Shown here: piece by piece, positions 49,870 through 60,993 of the stretch | How positions within the stretch are numbered: position 1 is the first letter of the stretch | Layout of the letters: each line of letters opens with the position of its first letter | The notes under the pieces: model-generated | Told to the model about the DNA's origin: nothing | What the model saw: the letters and a program-made list of their open reading frames with translations, nothing else | Databases searched by the model: none | Program-made: the position numbers and the translations under genes | DNA from: Bradysia coprophila | Taxonomy: Eukaryota > Arthropoda > Insecta > Diptera > Sciaridae | Assembly: GCF_014529535.1 (NCBI RefSeq) | Contig: NW_023503555.1 | Span: 496,001-560,000, forward strand | DNA length: 64,000 bases | Direction of reading: 5' to 3'

Positions 49870-51026
49870 TCACATCGCGTTATGATGAACTATTTCAGCC
49901 AGCGATTTGAAAAAGAAATGTGAAAAACAAATACTAAATGGAATTGCGGCTGCGGGCATTGCTATTGTTGATATTAAGGAAATACTGGTTAAAGAAATAC
50001 CGGCTATTATCTCAGTTAAACCATCATAAAGCTCGGTGGCATCTCCTATCGAAGCAATCAACTGAGTTTGTCTGATAGCGGCAATTTTCGGTCGTTTTTT
50101 GGGATCGGGTGACAGCATTAATTTGAACAATCTGAACTGATGCGAAAATTAATATGTATCGTCATATCACACTGTAATAAAATATATCCTCACCTCGTTC
50201 TTAAATTTCTTGTCACAACTCTCCGGAAATTCGGCTCTGAGCAGTCGATCAAATAATGCACAACGCTGTTCAAACGTCTGCAGTGGAGTGATCATTTCCA
50301 ATAGTATGACACCCAGTGAGTAGACATCGACCATGTGATCGTAACAACCAGTTTCGACCTCCGGTGCTATGTATCCAGGAGTTCCGACCGAAGTAGTATG
50401 TTTTTGTGGAGTAGTATGTTGAACAAATTCGTTTAAATTCTCCGCCTTTAAGTTGAGGACCGTGCTAAAGTCAGCGATTTTGACTTTGCCATCGTACCCG
50501 AAAAATATATTCGACGGCTGTAAAGTCGTTGTACACTTAATTGTTGCAATAAAATGTAAGGAAAGTTTTCATTGTCTACCTTTAAATCCCGATGAACCAG
50601 TCCATGTGAATGCAAATAATCTACTGCTTCGAGCATCTGTATGAAGATACTGCGGTATCTACGTTTCCTTTCATCTAAGGTGCAATTAATCAGCCAGTGA
50701 TCTAAGGTGTCCCTTGTGCATAATTCCAATAGGACATAAAGGTTGTTGTCCTCGAACCAAAAGTCATAGCACTTTACGATATTTGGATGATTCAAAAAAA
50801 TAGGTTTAGTTTCGCGATCCCGTAATTGGTTCGGATTAGACACCGTGGTCAAGTCAATGCATTTCAGTGCGAATTTTTTTTTATTTTTATCTTCGACTTC
50901 ATACACAGTACCAAAGTCTCCCGCACCCAATTCACTTAAAATTTTATAATCTGAGAGACGTTTTTTTCCTTCCGAATTATCCTGCTCTGTGTTTGGTTCT
51001 TGTTGGTTCGGATCGTTGCTCCCCAT
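49870..51026 (-). CDS. Protein kinase, eIF2-alpha-kinase-like, copy B
   Basis: Exons 51026-50580, 50517-50194 and 50136-49870; 1038 nt, 345 aa. Same core as copy A, including the DFS in place of DFG. Substitutions relative to A: Y to D and QR to RS near residues 118-126, R to K before VKIADF, G to E at LNGFVQ. The last exon differs strongly: after TELYDGL it reads EIIAGISLTSISLIS and a second hydrophobic stretch TIAMPAAAIPFSICF, a plausible membrane-tail or hairpin, ending VHHNAM. In copy A this exon is shorter and ends in NRWKK. Whether B is the ancestral form is unknown. Probable 5' UTR exon donor near 51130. Confidence 0.85.
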
Positions 51027-51846
51027 TTTTGAATTTTGAATGGTTTTGTAGATGATGGAATTCTATGCGAAAGAAACGCAATGCCGATTAATATTCGACT
51101 ATGCTGAAACTCAAAACAAAAAAAACTTACATACGCTGTTGCTGTTGTCGTATGATATTTGTGGTGCAGTCCGACTGGACCGTGTTCAACCAGTTCACTT
51201 TCAAATCTGAAGTTTATATGTAAAATGGAACTTAACAAAATCAAAATTCGGAATTTTCGAGAAAAATATTTTCTTTAAGTTGATTTCTCACACTATCTGT
51301 TCATAAAATTTGGTGTCATCCGCCTTCGTACTTATCTTAACCTGTTCTTTCAGAACTTTGCTAATCTGTGCTAAATTTTCTTTTCTCTGGAATGAGAATG
51401 AAAGGTTCGGTCACAGTGATTATTGAAATAGAATCGAATTTGTCAAAGTTCTTTTCAATCAACACAATATCAAAACTTACAAAGTGGTTTCAGGTTTGAA
51501 AATTTAAATCAATTCTTTTGTTTTGACGTTACTTATCACGAAAGAACGGAAAGAACTTACTGTTATTAAACTGCGCTGACACGCTTGACACATACAGATT
51601 ATGTCAATAGAAAAACGAGGTGACGGCGTAGGTGCGGTCAAATTCAAAATCGAAAGTGCGTAATTCTTTCTTAACGCAGTTTCATACAAGGAAGCGTTGA
51701 ATAGTTATTTGGCGGCAGCGCCCTAGTAAAAGAAAATATCAAGAGGCACCGTTACCATATATCAAGGAGTGATCTCTCATTCATATATGCCGTTACTTAG
51801 TTAACATTGTAGCCTACATTTGTGTGCCTCCTATTTCATTTTTGAT

Positions 51847-52086
51847 GATATCTCGATAAGAATCCTTTTTGAAAAATGTTCGACCGCAATTCCGACCACG
51901 AATGTGTCGTTTGACGAGCTCTGAGAAAAGTGATCAGTTTAGTGAGCAGAAATTTTCATAAACTGCACAGTTTTCTCAGAGCTATTCAAACTATTACAAC
52001 CAAATCTATTTTCTGTTGAAAACTAACACATTCGTCGTCGGAATTGCGGTCGTACATTTGCAAAAAGGATTCTGATGGAAAGATAA
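51847..52086. repeat. Foldback MITE, unit B
   Basis: Copy of 42731-42970 with no differences noticed by eye, in the same position relative to the kinase. Confidence 0.75.
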
Positions 52087-52362
52087 AATCAAAAGTAAAC
52101 TAAAATCCAGTATTTAAAAAACGCCAAAATGTATTCTTTTCAACTAACCATGTATCGGAAAACTTCACGACTTATTTTTCTCATAGTTGGATCACGGGCG
52201 TATAAAAGCAGCTGGTTAAAAATCATTTTACAGATTGAAGGTTTTCGTTTTGATAGTCAATCAGTTCAAAAGTTTTGTCCGCCAATCTTACAGCTGAAAT
52301 GAATAGTCTACATGAGTTACAGGTCCATGTGTTATTTTATGTTGTCTTGAATACATGTTTTT

Positions 52363-53677
52363 AGCCCCGTACGAAGTACGAAGGGGCTTATAGGATTACG
52401 ATGCCGTGTGTAATTGATGGAATTCGAAGCAGACGGTAAGGGCAAAGTGTTTGCCTATGTTCATAGATGACGAATCCGCAATAAAAATTTGGGCCGTCTG
52501 TCCGTCTGTCCGTCTGTCCGTCACGTCGATATCTTGAGTAAATCAAATCCGATTTCAAAATTTTTTTTTTTCCTGAAAGATAGTCAAAATAGTGAGGCTA
52601 AGTTCGAAGATGGGCATATTCGGGTCGGCCCTTCGTGAGTTAGGGCCACCTAAGTGATTTAAGGTCTTTTGGTGATATTTATGGCAAAATAAACGATGGA
52701 AATGTAAATGACACGGCAAATGATAGGTATTGTCAATACCAATCCAGGAAAAAAAAGTTTTTTTTAAATCGGGTGAGTGGACCGTGAGTTAGGGCCTTAG
52801 AAGTGAAAAGCTACTAGGGCCCTATGTGTATTTTACATAGAACTCAAGTAAATTTCATTCGTTTTTCGTAATTTTTGTGTCATTTGAAAGGTAATCAAAA
52901 GCCGAATAGAATGTTGTTGAAAAAAAAATTAAATTTGGGTCCTCGGACTAAGGCCGCTACTAGGGCCCTATGTGTATTTTACATAGAACTCGAGTAAATT
53001 TCATTCGTTTTTCGTAATTTTTGTGTCATTTGGAAGGTAATCAAAGGCCGAATAGAATGTTGTTGAAAAAAAAATTAAATTTGGGTCCTCGGACTAAGGC
53101 CGCTACTAGGGCCCTATGTGTATTTTACATAGAACTCAAGTAAATTTCATTCGTTTTTCGTAATTTTTGTGTCATTTGGAAGGTAATCAAAAGCCGAATA
53201 GAATGTTGTTGAAAAAAAAAAATAAATTTGGGTCCTCGGACTAAGGCCGCTACTAGGGCCCTATGCGTATTTTACATATAACTCGAGCAAATTTCATCCG
53301 TTTTTCGTAATTTTTGTTTAATTTAGAAGGTAATCGAAGGCCGAATAGAATGTAGTTGAAAAAAAAAAATTGGGTCCTCGGACTAAGGCCGGTACTAGGG
53401 CTCTATGTGTATTTATACTCAATAAATTAAAATTTTAGGGCTATTTGAAATTTTTGTTTCATTTGAAAGGAACGTCGTACGGGGCTTCGTAATTGCGCTA
53501 TGCGCAATTTCTAAGATGTACACATTCCATAATAATTTTACTTTAACTACATTAACCGGCGCAATAGGTTTACGGTCAAAGTAGGGTGACAGACGCAATA
53601 GGGTCACGTACGCAATAGATATACGGGTTTGTACGGGGCTCAGTCGCAGCAAACGCTCCGACTGTTCTGATGGCTCG
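52363..53677. mobile_element. AGCCCC element, unit B (upstream of kinase B)
   Basis: Same ends and content as 39128-40734 but at a different site, about 1.3 kb upstream of the kinase B start codon. The matching unit A site (near 43238-43250) is empty and reads through a T run into GAAAATAAACAAAG. Both copies sit between T runs. Confidence 0.75.
52810..53400. repeat. 146-bp tandem array, four units
   Basis: Unit starts at 52810, 52956, 53102 and 53249, with a partial fifth from 53390. Same repeat as 39565-40450 but with two units fewer. Confidence 0.9.
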
Positions 53678-54235
53678 TTTTTTTTGAAAATAAACAAAGT
53701 TTTTGGGAGTAGCGAGCGGAGAGTATGTCTGCATAAAAATTTAAAGAGTCTGTTAGTTAATGACAACAAAGAAGAAAGGCGATAAAAATGGAAAGAGATG
53801 CTGGGATGTAAACTGAGCAACTGGCACAATTTTCGTTATCTGGTTTTATAACATCGGTCCGAAATTAAATAGTTCAATTTAAATAAATAAATCGAATCAT
53901 TTTTAGGCAAACAAATCTCCGAAAAAATATCTTTACTTTGGGGCGTCGTGGTTGATATCTTCATGTAGACTCCTAGTACTTACTGCATTCCTTTTGAACT
54001 CTTGTCGTTTTGTCAATTTAGTTATCACTGATTTTGAGCGAGCCCAACGAGCAGTTTATTTCTTCGATCTTCGTTTTTCGTCATGATCTTTCACAATTGT
54101 TAGGAGGCAAGTCACACAAATCGTTTTTTGATCCACTCAACCAAGGCAGCTCTTCAGAAGCCGCACACACATTGTTTAAATATTTTGTCGCTTAGACCGA
54201 ATCTATCAGATGTGTGAGGTAGAACCACGGCAGAG

Positions 54236-54403
54236 TAAAATAAACCAGGCAGGAACGGTTCATTTTCGAAACTTCAAATAAGGGACCTAATACACTGTAT
54301 GAATATGAACTCAAATGAACATTGACATTGACATGGGGCTACTAGATTATTCACGTCCCTAGTCAAATCAGCGCTCCTGCCTGGTTACCTTTACTCTGTC
54401 GTG
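54236..54403. mobile_element. MITE with 7-bp target duplication, unit B
   Basis: CACGGCAG...CTGTCGTG flanked by GTAGAAC at 54229-54235 and 54404-54410. Same insertion as 43802-43969, so it predates the duplication. Confidence 0.75.
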
Positions 54404-54661
54404 GTAGAACAGAACTGAAGTAAACACAGCTTCATGCTCGGTATGGTCTTACAATAAGACAAACTCTCTTATTATGATCATAATGGACATGTGTCGTGTA
54501 ATATCAATTATTAAGTACAACGTTTCCTTGTCGTTTTACAACCCATGCGCTGCTCTTCGGTTGTTTATGGTATATTTTTAGAAATGTTTAGCCAATAAAC
54601 GCAGAAACTGGAAACTAGCTAACTAATTCCTCAAAATGGCATTGCAAAACGACTGATATCA

Positions 54662-54889
54662 ATGTCTATGATGTTAGCTGAAGAGATTAGAACCAAGGAA
54701 GATCCCATTTTCCAAGCACTCTTCAAACAGCGACATCGACGCTTTCAAAACGACGCACTGTCACACAGTAAATCACTACAATTGCCTCTATCTAAATACA
54801 ACCGAAATTCTACGTTTTTCGCCTATCAAACACTCTTCAATCAGGAAAAGCTTATCAATTCGAATAAATTGAAAAAGAAAAATTTATGA
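54662..54889 (+). CDS. Small open frame, unknown
   Basis: 75 codons starting MSMMLAEEIRTKEDPIF, basic at the C-terminus (NKLKKKNL). I do not recognise it. An earlier ATG at about 54635 stops after six codons. The unit A copy carries an early stop and a truncation, which argues against strong constraint. It could be a short gene or the last exon of something else. Confidence 0.25.
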   Translation: MSMMLAEEIRTKEDPIFQALFKQRHRRFQNDALSHSKSLQLPLSKYNRNSTFFAYQTLFNQEKLINSNKLKKKNL

Positions 54890-55226
54890 AGCGCCATGCT
54901 TAAACCACTCCATTAAATCCATTATTGATATATCGTGTCGTGTGTGATATATCAATGAAATTGTCTCTGCTACATTCAACGGGGAATGTCGTCGTCGTCG
55001 TCGTATTTTATTGGCATTATTATAATCACTAATGTTCGACAAAGCGAACTTGTAAACATATTGTTTTGTTTCTTATCGGCCGTCGAAGCCAATATGTTTC
55101 AATGATAGTCTTGGAATTGGATAAAAAATAATTCGCTTTCTCGTCACTTCGGTTTTGTCTTCAGAGGAGTGCCGACACGTTTCAAGTACATACGATATTT
55201 TAAGGTCATTCCTGATTGAGTACACG

Positions 55227-58200
55227 ATGGTTAATATAAAGGAAACTTGTAAAACCAAAGCGAGAGGCTTCGTGACTGATCCCAAGCAACTTGTTCGTTA
55301 CGTCGTGCTCTTAATTTGTTGTGTTGTTGTTATATTCCAGGTAAGATGAGTACTACCCATTGAGTAAGTGTACCCAATACAGTACTAGTTTGACCGTTTA
55401 CCTTCACACGAACGTCTAACCCATCTATTGACAACGACAACAGGCGACAGCTGCTTTACTAGCTTGTCCACTCTTTTGCTGACTATGAAACCTATATGAA
55501 GCCATATAAGTAGAGTGTTTGTATGAGTGGACCAGCTGGTAAAACAGCTGAAGCAAATTTAGACAAAAATTTGGATGACACTAATTGAACCTATTGAAAA
55601 ATAGGGATCAAAAGATTCCAAAAATGATAAAAATCTTGTCCTGTTTCAACTGTACCTACGTTCTTCTTTGTCATAAATATCTCTTAACTTCTCTCAATCT
55701 AAACATTTCCGCGAGATATTATCGTTGTTGTCGATAAGAGATGTCTCAAGAAAGGAACAGTACGCTTATTGTTGGCCACGGAAAGCATCCTTTATTAAGC
55801 TTTTTGTTAAAGACTTCTCAAATCCAAATTCCTTGCCATAGCTTTCAGAATGTTTCACAAAACTATACCGACCCCCTATCACTACACACTCCCATTTCGA
55901 TTTGAATGAGTCGGTTTCGTATCCAGCAATAACATTTTGCCGCGATCCACCGTACAAGGAAGACGTGCTCAGGGTAAGTTTTCACGATTGTAAATATTCC
56001 ACCAAACAAATGTTTTTGCTCCCACAGTCATATAATCTCTCGTATCATCCGAGATTTTCAAATTCCTGGCGAAATTTCGATTTTAATTCAGTTGATCTCG
56101 ACGATCTATTCGAAAATGCAACTTATGGGAAAAGTGAATTTTTCGGTCAATATGGTTTGGATGGATTGGCAGACAGTAAGTTCTGATCTGATATTGAAAA
56201 CGTAATATTTCGCCAATTTTGGAATACTATGAGAAAACGTAACAAAATTTAGATGTTGCCATCGTCAGCGGCATTTATTTCAACTTTGGACAGTGTCACA
56301 CTATGACTCCAAAAGTTACCACAAGACGATCCTGGAAGAATCACGGATATTCGCTGATTCTGACCCATACAATGGAAGCAACGGAAGAAACAACCGGCGA
56401 AAACGTTCCTGGATGGCATGTTTTCATTCATGAGCCGAAAGAAAATTTTACAGGTAATTTTAGGACGGTCAGTTTAGTACATTAGCGCGGATAATAAATC
56501 ATTTTTAAAGAAACCAATATGGAAACGTCTGGTCGAGTTGAGGTGAGTTTTTATAAGCAAAGAAAACAGTTGACCGAGACGGACAAACTGTAAAATTAAT
56601 CAATTTTCAAGTACATGTACATCAAAAGTGGCGAAGAGGTGGAGGTCAAGATAACAGCCAGCCACTTCAATATGAAGTCTGGCCGAGACCGATCGTGCAC
56701 AGATGATATTCATCATAGTGCAATTAGATGTGCTGACATTTGCCAGTGGACTAAAATTACGGAACCAATTGGATGTTCAGGTAAACAACGGGAAATACGA
56801 CAACAATCAATTGCGACTAACGATCGAAGTGGGTCGGGATCGACGACCTGATGGGTTCAGGTCAGGACGCAACCAAATTTTGGCCTAGAACTGTTTGATA
56901 ATTTTTATTTGGAAATAATCAATTTTGTTGACCCGTTTAGGCTGGGTTTTAGGGTAACCGGGTCTTTTTACCATTTTTTAAATTTATTTCCGAAGAAAAA
57001 CCGACGAAATTTTTGATTGGTCATCTGTTATGGACATTGACGATATAAAGATAAGCTCCGGTTAATGTCTTTTATAGCAAAATGTGTGTTAAAACTAATG
57101 AAGTAGAAGATTTCGTAGACCTAGAGCCTAGGTTGTGAAATAGTTATTTATGTAACAACTTGCGAAATGATGTTGTGTTTATCAAACGAACGAAGAGAGT
57201 AAAGTAAACTTGAGTCAAGAATGTTTTCACAGGACCGCGCTGTTGCAAAGAGTTTTTTTGTGAATTTTTGTGAACAAAGGATCAATGAAATAACTTGACG
57301 CACTCACGTACATTATTTATCAGATAAATATTTGTTGGTAGGGTGTCAAAGTACGTCAGCTGAACTCTGCGTAGACTAGTCATCTGGCTGTCATCACTGT
57401 GGTAAATTTGAGTAACTTTTCCTCAGCGTTACCACCCAGGTCGCTTTAATGTGACCGGGTTACTAATTTAAAATTGTCCAATTTTTGGAACTGAGAGATT
57501 TTTGTGGACCTCTTCCGTGTCGATTCTTGAATCATGTAATGGGGTCGTGTACATTTATTAGATTGGGGAATAAGGGGGAAATCTAAGCTCACCGAAACCG
57601 ATTTAACAGTAACTCCGAAATTATATTTTCAATAAAAAAATTTCAGGACCGTGGATGGCAGCTGTTGACTTGCCGTATTGCAATAATTTTACCGATATGA
57701 GATCGTTACTAACCAGTTATCAAACGTATGTAGTTTTTACACCATCTAATGAGTGCCATGAACAGTTAAAATTAATTGAAGATAAAAATAAACGGAAAAT
57801 TTGTTTATTGTTTTTGAACATTCACACAAAAAAAAAATTGTTTAAAGATTGGCGGATATAAACATATCGGAATGTGGGTGTGCCGATCCATGCAAATCAG
57901 TTATATATTCCGCATATGTAATGAACCGGGGCAAATTTGAAAAACAAGCAGTTCCGAGTTCTCAGGTCTCAGACTTCCATGTCCCACATTGAATATATGA
58001 ATTTAATCAAAGAACTTTTTTTTTTTAAATAAACGAAACACGAACAGGTCTGGCTGTATTACACATCAAAGATGGTTACGGTAAATATTGTTCATGGATG
58101 AAATTTTAAATAATAAATGGAAGGCGGATGAACACTTTTATTACAGGTATTTGAGGAACGTCCGAACTACGATCTAGCACAGTTTGTTGCTGATATGGGC

Positions 58201-60544
58201 GGTTCACTGGGATTTCTATTGGGATTGTCTGTGCTTGGATTGATCAAAATTTTGGAAAAGGTATGCAGGTCCAATAAACATTTCGAGACTGAGATTCTAA
58301 AGATACTCCAAATTCGGGTCGCTTTTTGTGGATTTTATCAGTTTTTGAGATTTTTAGAGAACTAGTTCCATTACACGGACAGAATGTCGACCAGGGCATA
58401 TTTTTTAGGAAATTCCTTAAATATGGGAACATTCATGAAGTATGTCCCGTGTGCGAAAGAGTTGCAAGAGATGGTTTAAAATATGATAGAAAGAGATACA
58501 GATACTCGTCACAAGTGACATACTTTATGAACCAACAACGCACTTCAAGCATGAGTGTACTACTCTGAATAGAGTAGAAATTGGATTTTACTAGATTTAT
58601 CGATCAACGAGAAGTAAAAGGCCAACATAGCTTGAGATAAATTTTAATGGACTTAATTTTGTCATTGAATGACGCTCAGTATGAACTCAACTAGAACAGT
58701 TGTGTTCCTGAACATACACACACGGAATTTTGAAAACCGACACATTTTCTGTTTCTGTGTTTTACTTGAGTTTCTGATTTCTCCATATAAAAATACATGC
58801 AAAATTCACAAAAAACCAGTAAACCACGAAGCAGAAAATGTGTCGGTTTTCAAAATTCCGTGAGTGTATTATTAAAGCATCAACATTTCGGCATATTGTG
58901 CCAATCGTCAGTCAACTCATTCAACTTGATATGTTGATATGGGTACTGAACCGAAATTTGTAAGTTTTATATGAACAATTTTTGGTAAAACTGGGGCTAG
59001 TGAATTTTAACTGAAATGAAAGAATTAACTTTGGAGTGACCGTCATTTCAGTTAAAATTCACTAGCCCCAGTTACCAAAGAACTTACAACTTTCGGTTCA
59101 GTATCCATACCAACATATCAAGTTGAATGACTTGACTGACGATTGGCACGATATGCTGAAATGTTGATGCTTCAATAATATGTTCAAGAACACAACTGTT
59201 CTAGTTGGGTTCATACTGAGCGTCATTCAATGACAAAATTAATTCCATCAAAATTTATCTCAAGCTATGTTTGCATGTTATTTCTCGTTGATCGATATAT
59301 CTAATAAAACCCAATTTCTAAAAATTCTCACCCGTAATCTGGATAGAGTACGGAAACTGGACAGTGTATCAAACAGCTATAAAACACTGTAAAAAACCAT
59401 TTCATACAAAATAGTACTCTATAGGCTACTTCGCGAGGGAATAAACGCACTCACTTGCTGTGGGGATAAACAAAAGACATAACCACACATACCGAATTTT
59501 CCGAACAATATTGTTTTGTTCTTATACTATATTTTGTGCAAGAAATTCATCAGAAATGTAAATAAATAGTGAAAATTATGAAATATTGTAAAAATAAGTC
59601 GTGTCGTCAAGTTTTCGGTGACCTTTGTCATGTTCTGTTTTTGTTGGCGATTTCGTATCGGATGTTTGTCATTCCAAACCAAAAATGAATCTTTTTTTTT
59701 CGGCTGAAATCTCGATGACAAGGCTTATTTTCACAGCATTTCATAATTTTCACTATTTATTTACATTTCTAATGAATTTCCTGCACATAATATCGTAAAA
59801 ACAAAACATTATTGTTTGGAAAATTGCGTATGTGCGGTTATGTTTTTTGTTTATCCCCACAGCAAGTGAGTGCGTTTATTCCCTCGCGAAGTAGCCTATT
59901 GGCCAGCTCTCGACTATTATCTATTTTGCTTGAAAAGCGTTGGAGCCATCTGTTTGATAAAAAAATCAAAAAAAGTTACAGAGGAAAAGTTGAAGCAAAT
60001 CAAGCCAATTCCATACAGCGAAAAATAACTGGTGCTAGATGTGCTTACCGAAATTATTTACTACCTGTTAGTCACATAGGATTACAAAAACTATAAAAAC
60101 TATTCATGCCTTAGCAGAGTCTACTTAATGCTTAAAAATTCTTAAAAAAATTCAAAAAAATTGCTAGGATTTTTTTTAAATATCAAACGAAGTGATAGAC
60201 CCGATAACAGCTGAATGCCGATGTGCTTGCCGTCTCTACACAATAGAAATTTGTAAAAGTTAATTACTATACATTCCCAAACATTTTTGAGTGCATCAAA
60301 TGATGAGGATGGCCTTGTGCTTGATTGCAGACTTTTCCTGCTATGCCTCACTGACATACAACGATTATTTTCCTTTCAGATTGTCAGTCTAATATTTGGA
60401 AATTATATCAAAAAGCACCAGGAAAAGGCGGAACAGGCCAAATTAGATAAAAAACAGCAGTCTACCAAAAAAGAGTGTGATTTAAGTAGTACTAGTACAC
60501 TCGAGCTACCAGCCAAATTATTGCCAAATAAACACAATATTTAG
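55227..60544 (+). CDS. Pickpocket-family DEG/ENaC sodium channel
   Basis: Amiloride-type trimeric cation channel subunit. Exons: 55227-55340, 55842-55973, 56028-56175, 56253-56453, 56511-56542, 56612-56780, 57647-57725, 57848-57965, 58048-58080, 58147-58260, 60380-60544; 1305 nt, 434 aa, all phases agree. TM1 at about 20-38 (YVVLLICCVVVIF). Post-TM1 motif YPAITFC (65-71). A cysteine-rich extracellular region includes CTDD, RCADICQW, IGCSG, LPYCNN and SECGCADPC. TM2 begins at the family signature DMGGSLGFLLGLSVLGL, with G360-x-S362 in the selectivity filter. The start is the first ATG in frame. Which ppk number it is cannot be told by eye. Exons 1-7 lie in unit B, the rest outside. Intron 6 (about 870 bp) and intron 10 (about 2.1 kb) are filled with repeats. 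Confidence 0.92.
58569..59330. repeat. Large foldback element
   Basis: Left arm (58569 to about 59030, excluding the nested MITE) and right arm (about 59045-59330) are inverted copies. Shared blocks include ATCGATCAACGAGAA, ATAGCTTGAGATAAATTTT, CATTGAATGACGCTCAGTA, TTCAACTTGATATGTTG and ACTGGGGCTAGTGAATTTT. Short centre near 59030-59045. Confidence 0.8.
58717..58866. mobile_element. Tc1/mariner-type MITE nested in foldback
   Basis: Ends CACACACGGAATTTTGAAAA and its complement TTTTCAAAATTCCGTGAGTG, flanked by TA on both sides (58715-58716 and 58867-58868). The right arm of the host foldback shows the empty site as GAACATATTATTG in complement, with one TA, which confirms the borders and the 2-bp duplication. 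150 bases, no coding capacity. Confidence 0.85.
59421..59899. repeat. Foldback element, about 480 bp
   Basis: Terminal inverted repeats starting ATAGGCTACTTCGCGAGGGA run inward through GCACTCACTTGCTGTGGGG to a GTTATG/CATAAC block. An inner hairpin near 59560-59780 uses GTAAATAAATAGTGAAAATT and its complement. No open frame of note. Confidence 0.8.
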
Positions 60545-60993
60545 GTTACACCGTCATAATATCCCAATTCGAGTCAATTTAAATTCGTTTACATGCTAGT
60601 GTGTGGTAAAATGCTCTTTACTTCACTGTTTGTAGCTGTGGAAATGCACTTATTTCACTCTAGAATGTAAAAGAATGTACGTAATTGCTTTTAAATGATT
60701 GTTTTGTATTGTGTGAATACTACACTCGCCCTCGGCTTGTTCCGCAACCCTCACACATGCCAAAACAACAAAATTTACAAGTAGATACGTAATATACTAT
60801 TTCTAATCGAAACCATCATTTACTGTTGGTGCATAGAGATTTATTGTAATCCATATTTCTTACCTGTGTGTACCCCGTATACTATCCACACAATATATTA
60901 CGTTGAACAAAAAAAAAATTAGATTCCTGTTTATATTCCATATCGTAGCGATAAATTTTAACGTTTATAAGAGAAGAAGAGTATAAAAATAAA
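60545..60993 (+). terminator. Pickpocket 3' UTR and polyadenylation signal
   Basis: Non-coding sequence after the stop; an AATAAA at 60988-60993 in an AT-rich context is the best polyadenylation candidate. Confidence 0.35.

Larger units (their letters stand above)
45301..57812. repeat. Tandem segmental duplication, unit B
   Basis: Same order as unit A, beginning with TCCCTTGTAG before IKK-epsilon exon 8 and ending in TTTATTGTTTTT in pickpocket intron 7. Junction microhomology is two T residues at most. It keeps pickpocket exons 1-6 (54820-56990), which unit A lacks. Confidence 0.92.
58261..60379. other. Pickpocket intron 10, nested foldbacks
   Basis: The intron consists mostly of a large foldback (58569-59330) carrying a nested TA-type MITE (58717-58866) and a second foldback (59421-59899). 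Both lie within or beside a repeat also seen at 27010-27135. No exon recognised inside. Confidence 0.7.
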
